The notes under the pieces are model-generated. The model saw only the letters and a program-made list of their open reading frames with translations, did not search any database and was not told where the DNA came from. Shown here piece after piece: positions 39,607 to 51,600 of a stretch of 64,000 nt of DNA; position 1 is the stretch's first letter, and each line of letters begins with the position of its first letter. The stretch comes from Riptortus pedestris (taxonomy: Eukaryota > Arthropoda > Insecta > Hemiptera > Alydidae): contig CM032230.1 in the NCBI GenBank assembly GCA_019009955.1, positions 33,696,001 to 33,760,000 on the forward strand, given 5' to 3'. The position numbers and the translations under genes are program-made.

Positions 39607-40405
39607 GATAATAAATAAACATAAACAAGCCAGACTACCAACTTGAACAACCAGTTGGCTAGGCGAGTATGAGAAGGGTGAAAAATAACACCCCCAGTGA
39701 TCCGACTTGTTTTTTGCTGGCGATGTTAGCGGCATTCCAGCAACCCTTATAACGACCTAACTCTACACAAGTGTTGACTATCTCTTCCCCAACCTCAGAT
39801 CATGAAAGGATAATCGGTGATACGTATATCCGAATGCCACAAAGGTCGGTGTGCTTTGATTTATATGATGCAATGCGTTAACACACACACACATTAATAG
39901 GGTTGGTATTCCATTTCAGGTAACTCACTAAAGTAGACAACAGTGACGAACCCGTAAGGATGTCAATTACAATTGCCAGTAAAATAATAGTCAACGTGTG
40001 ATGTGGGCATCACACGACTTCCTTGTAGTTGTATTAAATTAAATATTGTTACTTATAAACGTCCACTTTACGCAACTGAGGCTATTACACTTCCTTGCCA
40101 AGGTGGGAATAAGGATTTCTTTTATTTAAGCAGTTCGTCACTGAATAAAATCGTATTGAGTCGAATACAGTTGAGAATGAAACTCACAACTATAGGTTTA
40201 TTAAATGAGTTTATAAACGCCTTAATCTACAATGGCTACCTGAGCCCCCAATGATAGAAATTAAGTAAACACCATTTTAGCAGATTTCCCTTAAGGGGAA
40301 ATCAGCTATTGAGGTTGTACACATGACGCGATTTTTCGAAATTTTTCTTCAAATGTCCATCGATCCTTACCCTAGTAGATGACGAAAATGAGGTCCGGTT
40401 CAAAA

Positions 40406-40454
<49 letters not shown>

Positions 40455-41879
40455 TATCAATATTTGTCTGAACGCTCTAGCGGTCGCAATTTTTGTTTAA
40501 TCGTTACCAAAACTCGATATTTAGTCGTTTTATGTAAAAAGAAAGATCAAGGTTCGTTAACGGCTGAAATCGGTGAGAGGGGGGAGGTTTAGAGGGGAGG
40601 AATTTGAAAATTTTAAATATCTGTTACTAAACGTTTATTCTATCTTAAATATTAACCGAGATATTTGCATTTTCTTGCCATCAGCAGAATAAACTTCTAC
40701 TCATGTACATTAACAATACTCTGCTACATATAAATCACATTATTCGAAGTTTAAATACCAATATGTATTGAAGAGACATTTATTATACGGAGATAAATGC
40801 AAATAGGGCGGGTAACGACGTGGTTTTGGACTACTAAAAGCTAGTTCGATTGATTGTAACTATTCTGACTCATTAAAATTCTCTAGATTGTAAAATTCTC
40901 AATAAAATTAATATGTTTAGTTTTCTGATATATTTCAGTAATTGTTTTTCTTTCCGGTGTGAGGCGGGACTTTTTCTAAATTTCTATAGCAAACGTGTAC
41001 GATATTGAATTGGATGAAACATTCTTTTCCGATTTGTATTTATTAGTAGGCATATGTTAGCAGTATGTATATTTATCTATTACTGAACTTCACGAGGGAA
41101 ATCTGCTTAGTTTACGCAGCCCCTCCGTGACGGACTTTTTCAGCTTTGGATCCGTCCATGTATATGCGTAGAGTCTGTGTATTAGTGGTTGAAGTCAGTC
41201 AGTTGAAGTGTGCTTTGTACAAGTAATTAGCTAAAGTTTAATTCTTTTACACTAATAGTTTACTTATATATTATTTGAGAGTCACATTTGACACACTTGC
41301 CGTGAGTTGAACCCCGGAAGTGTACTGGACACCTAGTCTCTAATACTTTATCAATTGATTTAACTAAAGACATGGCATCCAATCAGCTCAAAAAACTCTT
41401 CCCTGCTTTATGTAATAATCGCCCCTCTTCATTCGGTCGACCGAGGTGTCCCTCCAGCAAGGTGCGAAGCAGATCTAGATACCACATGACTTCCTTGTAC
41501 TTCTTATAAATGAAATAAACTCAATGTTTTGCAGGACTATCATTTTACTCCAATGGGATATGTAATATATCCGTTCCAATGTATTGGATTAAACAAATGT
41601 CAAAGAGCATAAATAATAGATATTTTAATGGTAAACAAAAAAGGTACGATGTAAATCTTATGTTCCCCAAATAGATAGAGAGGAAATTGCAATTAAAAAA
41701 AAAAACTTATTTCATAATACCTTCTTTGTATATTTTTTTATCCCTTAAAAATTAAAAAAAAGTAATAAAATTACATTTGTATTAATAATGTTTTGTATAT
41801 AAATTAAACTGTACGGAAGATTTGCAAACAAACTCCCATTTAAAAGAATTACTTCCTACATAAAATAAATAAATGTCTG

Positions 41880-41935
<56 letters not shown>

Positions 41936-44900
41936 GGAAAATCTGATAAAAGTTAAATATAGAGGTCCATTCATATAAATCTAAAATTGTAGGCATTTCA
42001 CTGATATTAGCAAATTCCCTTCCAAATATATTAGAGAAGAAAAAAATGTTCTGCGAAGAGGGTATTTTCTCATTTTTTTTTGACAATATTATATGTCTAT
42101 AATAATAATAGCATGGCTTAAGTCGGGAGAACTATTGTCAGATACCGAAGGGTTTATAATAGCTATCCAAGACCAAGTTGTTTCTGCTCGAGCTTGTTAA
42201 CGCCACGTACTCAAAGACAATAGTGTCTCCGGTAAGTGTAAAATGTGCAATAAAACATAGAGTAGATTCAGTATGTTACTACAGTTTGTGAAATACTGGC
42301 AGGGACAGAAGATTTGCAGCCATTATAATGTGGCAAAAATATTCCATCAGGCGATAGCTACTAAATTTGGCATCTGGATAGTGAGGTCCCTTACTATCGT
42401 CACATCCATAAAAATGTATTGGGATAAAGCGACGATGACGGATCATACTGTTTGTCCATCATAATTAGCCCAATATTCATGTCATTGACAAGGGGAAAAA
42501 TCAGCTGACATCATTGATATTGCTGTGGTAAATGATGAGAATATCCGTAAGTCTTGAAGCCGAGAAGATAAAAATTTACCAGGATTTGGCTATCGAAATA
42601 AAAGCCCTTTAGAAGGTAGATTCTCTCTCAGTCGTCGTTATATCAACAAATGACTTCATTCCAAAGACCACACTTAAGTTCACAAAATATCTCACTTTAT
42701 CTGAGCTATTAATGAGAATGCCACTGAAAGCAGTTCTGTTAGAACACTGCAGGAATTGTTACCAATTTAAATTCCCATTAAAAAATATTATAATTAAATC
42801 CAGTAAAACCTGAGAGTTACAAAACCAAAAAAAAAAAATAATAAATGGTTGTACTTACAACAAAGGCCTTCTGTAGGGTTGGCGCTGCCCTTTCTATGGC
42901 CGTACTCCTGGTGGCGATGTAGACGCAGCACGATAGGATGAGCGGGACTCCGAAGAAGATGTACCTTCTCTGCATGATGCCCGGGACGCTACTGCCGAGG
43001 GGAGACTTACAATAATCCTGAAGCAGGTTCATTCAAGGTTAGTCATAGTGTAGGGTGAGTTACCCCCACTCTAGGGTGTACCAAGTCCCTTCTACACTCC
43101 AGGGGCTAGGGTATTGGTAGTTGTACTTTTATTCTCATTGTATTTGTTTAATTGTCTTACTATTATTATTTAGATGATATATAACTACATTTGTATAATT
43201 TGTTTTACAGATTTGTTTTTAATTTTAATAGTATTTCTATTTTTGAGGCTACGTCACTGGGAAATATTTTCATTGTGTTGAGTTCGGCAATCTGCTCCAG
43301 CGGTTTAAATATTTATTGCTTGACGAATTTTCAATGGAAATGCGTCCATTTTCGTCAGACAGTGATTTTAATTTGAATAGGTACTTGATTAAATCATATG
43401 TACGGGATTTATTATTATGGCTTTCCACGCTTCGAAGAGAATGTCTAAAAATACTAATTATTAAATAAAATTACAAAATATAAGTAATAAAAATGTCTCG
43501 CTCTGCATGTTTCACGTCCTTAAACACGCCTCTTCAGGAGTAATACGTACAACATAAAATTATTCGACCTCACTACCGAGCAACGTCATGACTGTTACTA
43601 GAGTTTGATCTGGTAGTTTAATGGCGAATGAGTTACCTGTGGGGGTGCCAAAAACAAATATTACCGATTTCAGCAAGTACTGTTCACATTATATCTATTA
43701 GCAATCGACACAATGACACTTAGCCAGCCCACGTTATGGAATTTATAGGACTGATATGGACAAAACATTCACTGAATAGTCCTTGACATAACAAGGACTG
43801 AAGGAGAACCAGTTAAGAAAGTAAAATACATAATAATAATACATAATGTCTTGATGCAAACTGCAAAAAAATAAAATAGGGATTTCGACTGGATGATGGA
43901 AGTCCATCATCAACAAAAGGATATACAGGTCACACACCTTGACTCTTAAAAGTAAATTTTGAATACGGGCTCTGTAAGAAGGAATCTCGCAGAAGGTACC
44001 ATGTGAATATGGACCAACTGAAGATGTGGCGGGTTGTCCTGAAACTATTGTAGGTCAACCCCAATTATTTCGTTTTCTGGCGACTTTAGATTATCATTTT
44101 CGGACCTAAATCCGAGAGGATGTGAGTGCGAACAGGCACAAGCAGACTTTAAGCAAGAAAGGCCCTGGTCAGATTTAGACCATTTGTCCTTTTAGCGCAG
44201 CTATGCCGAATGTTTTTTGACAGATAAACATGTTACAAAACATCTAAATAAAAATGTTTGAGGTTAAACATTAACCTCAATATTTCCCGTGTAGAGAATA
44301 TGTAAAAGCTGAAGGGCTTACCTGCATCAACAGAAAAAATAAAAAGTCGTTCAACGAAAAAAAGGACTTTCAAAACACGTAATGGGGGGACTGATAAGGA
44401 AGCAAGTGACTACTTCCGAAAGGTAGGTGCCTAAGCTACTATTACATTGATTTCGCTGGAGATTAAGAGAAAGCAGGGGCTGAAACCTGGCAGCTTTAGG
44501 GTGGGGAGAGGAAGTGTTCATTAAGTCACTCTCTTCCATCCATAAAAAATAAAACATTAAACAGGTTTAACCTTCAAAAACACCATTAAACGTTCAACCT
44601 GCACTGTCTCAAGACATGGAACCAAAACACGGAAAAACTGTTTTACTGTACTGGCTTGTAAACAATCCTACATGGTATAACAAACGTCAAATTATGTAAC
44701 CGTAATCCGACCTGAGTTAGACAAAAACAGAAAATTACCAATCAACAACTACGCTCAGCAAACCCTCCTCCAGCTTGAATCGAAGGTGCTGAAGCTAGAT
44801 GTACTCGGCAATCAGCTGACTTCATAAACAGATTTTACAGAATTGTTATAAATTCTGGAGGTAAAAATCCATTATTTCATTAAAATAGTAAACCTAGAGT

Positions 44901-45204
44901 GGCGAGTTCAATTTCCCCCCTGGGCAGTAGGAATCTATTTAGTGGCGGTTTCTTTAAATCCTTAGTCCCACCCTGGCTAGAAAAGGGTGGTAACCTGAAG
45001 ATAACTCGTCCCAATCAGGCATAAAGCATAAAGAGACGCAAATAAATAACATTATTTCATTACCTAAATTAATATTTTTATAGCAGATTTCCCCTTAAGA
45101 TCAGAAATCAACTATTGAGGTCGTACTCATGACGCAATTTTCGAAAAAAAAATTTCAAATGTCCATCGATCCTACCCAGGAGAAGACAAAAATGAGGTCC
45201 ATTC

Positions 45205-45262
<58 letters not shown>

Positions 45263-48200
45263 GTCTGTTAACGCTCTAGCAGTCGCATTTTTTGCTTAAT
45301 CGTTACCAAACTCTATATTTAAACGTTTTATGTAAAAATTGATGAAGTTCGTTAACGACTGAAATCGGACCAGTGGGAGGGTTTCGAGGGGAGGAGTTTT
45401 GAAAAGTCGTAATATCTCGGTTACTGTACGTCTAATCGAATATCTTTAATATTAACCGAGAAATGTGCGTTTTTTATATTTCGGCCTTCAGTAAACCCCC
45501 ACTCCTGCTTATGTCATATCAATAACAATCTGTTATATTATGAAGCACTTTATTTGAAGCATAACAAATATTGTTCTCATTGAACATTTACGTCATGAGA
45601 TAAATGCAAATAAGGGACGCAAGTGGGAAATCTGCTTAGTTTACACAGTCCCTGCGTGACGGACTTTTTTAAATAACTTAAATGCAAAAACAGGGGGCAA
45701 AGTGTAAAATAGAGCATATATAATTTATAAAACAATCACACTGAAGCTCCCTACATAATTGAGACACTGATTGTTTTAACTGAATGTATTTAACAGATCT
45801 TAAGCGTCTCTGGTAATTTGTCTTATGTTTATGAGTAAACCCTTGAAACACTGAATCTTACTTCACGGTATATCTACTTCATTTGCAAGTATTTTGTAAA
45901 TTGGTAATTGTTTGAAGTTACAATCTGTTTGCATTATATTAGTGTCCTTAGAACCATATTAATGTTAAACATAAATTCCATTTTGTTTGTTTTAACTCTC
46001 ATATTTAAATTAAATTGAATTCTAACTCTCAGAAGATGTTAATTTTTTGTTCAGTAATATGTTTTGGTATTTTTTGTGTAGAATCTGATATTAATTATTA
46101 AATAAGTAAAGTTTTTTTTTCTTAACTACATCTATGTGATGTATGTTAGTTTTTTAAAATTACAGAAATATTTTGAGCTTGAGAGCACTTTTATACCAAT
46201 TTAAAAAAGAAGAAATAAAGTGACTATTGATGCAGTCTCAGTTTCTAAATCAACAGTCGAAAGTTGCCCAGGGTTCTGTGTTAAAACCTCTCTCACACCT
46301 GCCCCAACGGTTGGGTGTCGACCATTTTGGTTCTGTTAAGAAATTAGGAAGAAAAAAAAAACACAAAGGAGAGCTGCCAACCTTAAGACTTCGGAGTTCC
46401 TAAAGATGTTGAACTAACTGATTTTAAAAATATAGTTTATCAAACACTAGATAGCTAAAATTGACAATTTTAAGGAGGATGGCAGGTTTGAGGGAACTGG
46501 AACGCAACAAATATGAGTCTCATACGAAATAAGTATAGGGTATGACTGGACACGAATGTCATTTAGGAGAATATTAATTTATGCAGGGCTAAGAGGATTC
46601 AGAGAAGAGAAGTTAAGAAAATCTGCTAATTAACTGAAGTGTCCTTAAATTCTGACAAACAATCCACTCATTAGACCCTTCAGTAAAAATATTCCTCACT
46701 AAATCAGCCGCCATTCCTATTTGAGATTTTAGTTTGATTGCTACATGAGTGCCTCGATAGAATTCAGCACTAAGTGAAATTCGCAATAGAGATTAATGCC
46801 TGTTTCGAAAAACAAATCATCAAATTCCCATTGATTCCATCCAGGAGAAGACGAAAATGAAAGCCCATTCAAAACTTTATGTAACTACACTTGAAATCGG
46901 ATCACATTTTCTTGGCCTAAAAAGGAGAATATATGTGCTGTACCCATTCTTCATATTATTATGACTTTGGAATCTCTAAAAACAATGACAGGAAGAACAT
47001 ACCAGTTTTCACAACAATCTATTTCAAGTGTAGAAACAAAATTAAAGGATATTTTAAAATTGTAAAGAAGATTGGGCAAAACAACTATTTTAGGGGTTAG
47101 AATTGTACATATCAAAGTACATTTTAGACTGGTGAATCCTATAACGCAAACGGTATTTCATTTAGAATAAACCTGTGTAATGTAACTATCTTTTTAGTTG
47201 CCTTTATTTATCATTTTCTTTTAATTCAAATAAACTTGTAAATTTTTATAAATACTCATTTTAAACTTGGAATAAACAATGAAGGAGTCAAATAACGATT
47301 CATTTTATTACTTTAGGTACTAGATCACATGTCTTAGAATCAAAACAAAAAACGATTTCCATGATTATCCTTTTTCCCTTTTGGAGATATTAAATTTAAC
47401 GTGAAACTATGTATTTGCTTTCAGAAAAACTCAAATTGACACTTTGTAATATACTTGAAATCGGATCACAAATACGGGGGTTTAGGGAAAGGGAGAATTC
47501 GAAAATTAAAAATATTTACGTTACTATGAGTAGGACGTTTTCCAGTAAAAACGAAAAATCTTAATAAACTGGGAAAATGTTTATGTGATCTATACCATAC
47601 TCGATATTTAAACATTTCAGTTAGCACTATAAATCATAAATTGACGAAAATCGAGCACTGAATAGAAGGGGTTTAGAGGGGGGGGGGGAGATCCGAAATT
47701 TCAAGATATCACCGTTATCGAGATGTGAGTCGGATTGTAAATTGTTATAGAACCAAACTTGTTAAGCTATTGATGTTCTACAAGTGTTGTTCTATACATT
47801 ATTTCGTAACTCAAGTATTAGTAGGAATATTTGTACTTTCTTGTATTTTGCCTTCATTAACCACGCCTTCCCCTCTCCCCCTTCAACCCATCGGTTATTT
47901 ACATATAAATAGAGAATATGCGCTCTTATGAGATCACAAACGTGTTATACCAGCACGTGGGAAATCTGCTTAGTTTACGCAGTCTCTGCGAAAAAATGAT
48001 ATATTTTTAATTTCGGATCCTGAAGAAAAGCATAATTATTATAGTCGAATCGACATATGTCTTGCCGTAATAGGTAGACCTCCTCAATGATAAAAGTCCG
48101 TCACGCAGGGGCTGCGTAAACTAAGCAGATTTCCCACGTGAAGTTATACTATAGAGAAATCTCCATACGAGAGCCGAACAGTTACGGCAAAGGGCCGAAC

Positions 48201-48532
48201 TAGCTTTTGGCAGGAAATTCAAAAATCCGTTATCGGCCCAAATTTAATAAAAATGCAAATATCTCGGTTAATATTCAAGATAGGGTATAAATGTATATAA
48301 CAATATTTATAGTAAATTTAATTTGCAATAAGATTGATTCTATACAATTTTTCGATCCGACGTATAGTAACGGAGATATTTCGAATTTTCGAAAATCCTC
48401 CCCTCTAAACCCCCCCTCTCACTGGTCCGATTTGAGCCGTTAACGAATTTGATCTTTCTTTTTACATAAAACGACTAAATATCGAGTTTGGTAACGATCA
48501 AACAAAAATTGCGACCGCAAGAGTGGTAACAG

Positions 48533-48600
<68 letters not shown>

Positions 48601-51600
48601 TTTTGAACGGACCTCATTTTCGTCATCTACTAGGTAGGATCGATGGACATTTGAAGAAAAATTTCGAAAATTCCGTCATGAGTACAACCTCAATAGCTGA
48701 TTTCCCTTAAGGGAAATCTGGTAATATAAAAATGGCTAGGCCTAGGGCCTAAATGAAATGTAGGACCCAGTTGGGAGTAAATAAGGTGGAAGGGGGGGGG
48801 GGAGTTCAGTTTCCCAGCTCAACATGTCTAATTTTATTAAAATTTTTTGTTGTATAGTTCACGTGAAGCCAGACGTTATCCTTTTAGATATACTTTCTTC
48901 GGGTTATCTCGTCTCTAAATCATAGCTAATTGATTACTCTGACCGACATAAATACGGCTCCTTTCATTATAGTTCCGCCCGTCCAAAGAAGCCTACAACA
49001 AGATTCTATCTTTAGCCCTCTCTACTCTCTTCCTCTCTTGAAAGAACTAAAGATAATTACACTGCTTAAAAAAGTCTTCCGTGCCCAATTTATCTTATCA
49101 GCTATTGAATATTTTACTACAGACATTTGACCCGGTGATAAGCTTGATGCCGCTCAGGACGCGTTGCTCACTCCGAGAATAGGTGGATGGTTATTTGTTG
49201 TATATTCTTCATAGTAGAAGATTTTCCTTGAGTGAAACCAGCTATTGAGGTTGTTCTCATGAAACGAAAATAGAAAAGTCCGTCACGCAAGGGCTGCGTA
49301 AACTAAGCACATTTGCCTCGTAAAATTTAACAATAGATAAATCTACATACTAGGAACATAATACCACCCTGAATATTAATGGAATAAATACATACGGTAA
49401 TAAGAAATCTTTCAGTTAATTTTAATAACCTCCCACGGGCAACTTCTGAAGTGAAAACAAACAGGTTTGTACAGGTCTGGCGTATATTAACGAAGATAAT
49501 TCAAACATTTTTGGACAGACAAAATTACAACCGCAATTATTGTTTTATCGTTACCAAACTCAATATATTAGCGTTTCATGGAAAACTAAAGATCGACAGC
49601 CAAATAGGACAAGGGGTGGTTCAGAGGGGCAGAAGTTTGAAAATTCGAGATATCTCCGTTATTATGAGCCGGATCAAAAAATTGTATAGAATCTATCTTA
49701 TTGTAAATATATTCGTCTACAAATGTTATTATATACATTTATTCTCTAACTTCAATATTAACTGAGATAATTGCATTTCTTAGTTTTCAGCCTTCAGTAA
49801 ACCCCCACTCCTACTCACATAAATAATACTCTATACATAATGAACCACTTCATTTGAAACTTAAATATAACATATTGTTCTCATTGAACTCACTAGTTAA
49901 ATAGTTAAAATAAATCCAAATACGTTGGGTACGTGGGAAATCTGCTTAGTTAACGCAGCACAAGCATGACGGACTTTTTGTTATTATTTCTTGGTTTATA
50001 TTTTTGTGTATTGGTGTATTTGTGTGAACAATATCCGAGATCCGAAATATATAAATAATTATATACTACTTTATCTCCAATTATTTAGTTTGTTATTTGA
50101 AACTTTTTATTTTCGACTTTCAGTTACCCTCACTCCTGCTCATCCGATTATCACATATAATAACTGTTATCCCTAAATATCACCAAGCATAAATTTCAAG
50201 TCCAGTTTACAATAAGCTTCATATCATTCATGGGAGAAATATGGAATAGAACGTCAGATGGCATCATCCGCTAGTCATTGCAGCATATGGGGAATCTCTC
50301 CAGTTTTAGCAGATTTCCCTTAAGGGAAATCAGCTATTGAGGTTCTACTCATGATGCGATTTTCGAAATTTTTCTTCAAATGTCCATCGATCCTACCCAG
50401 GAGATGACGAAAATGATGTCCGTTCAAAACTGTATATATTTTCAAGAATAAAATAACTATAAAAAATGTTTATTTAAACAATAAAAACGATGTGATGTGA
50501 TTTTATCGCTAATATTCCGCTTTACATTATTACTATCAAAAGTTTAAATATTCATGAATGGCAAAATACGTAGTTACATGTTACGCAATACAATGCGGTC
50601 ACATAACAATAATAATACAAAACAAAGTTAGATCAATATGTGATTGAAATTAAGTAATTCGTTCCAAAAATACATTAATACAATAAGCAATATTTCCGTT
50701 TCCCATCAAATTAAGTGAATGTCGGCCATTAGTGTAAGTAATGATCACAAACAAGCTGGCAGACAGTAATTGCAAACTTCAGACAGGAAAACTGTAATAA
50801 TACTTACATAATGATAAAAATATAATTGTCATCTTGAGTGACACTTCCATTGTAATCACAGAGTAGGAATTAATAAAACTTCATATGATTTTGATTGTCA
50901 AGTGAATAGGTCTTTTTTTTTTTATCTAATGAGAGTCGCATTGTAAATATTTAAGTTAAAAATTGATTTATAATTGGAATTTTATCATTTTACAACAGTT
51001 AAATATAGATTTCAGCAGATTTCCCTTAAGGCTGTGGGGAAATATACTTCGTTTCTGAACCGCCTGCGTGACGAACTTTTGAAGAAATTTGAACGGACAA
51101 CTTAATTAGAAAGGTAGGCCACTGCGAGCAAAAAGGCAAAAACAATTTCTCACTGAAATGAAAAGATAGTATATAGAAGACAATTTTTAAATTTTCCAAC
51201 CAATATTCGCCAATTTCCAGATCAAATCTGTAAATTTTCAAAGCAAAATACAAATTTTTCAAATCAAATTCAAAAATTTCGAAATCAAATTCAAAACTTC
51301 CCTAAAGGTATTTTTGTAAATCCTGAAAAATATTCATTATAACCGTAAATCAATAGCACTGCTTTAATTTTTTTTTTTCTTTTTCAAAAGTTGATTCAAA
51401 ATTTCTGTTCTAATTGAAACTAATGTGGAATAACCTATAACTAATTTAGTGATAATGGCGGTGATGATAACAATAATGACCATATAATGTCAATTGATAA
51501 CAATAATGAGAATATATTGATTACAATAATGACATTATTGAAAATTCAATAAAGAACATTTAGATAGAATTTGGGAATTTTTGAGTTTAGTCCCTGAATT

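Noticed and set aside
39405..42086. Open frames with YIYIYIYI runs at 39.4-39.7 and 41.9-42.1 kb
   Set aside because: Translations of (AT)n microsatellites.
49451..49765. 104-codon plus-strand frame
   Set aside because: It lies inside HINE composite R. Equivalent frames in other copies are broken, so it is not a gene.
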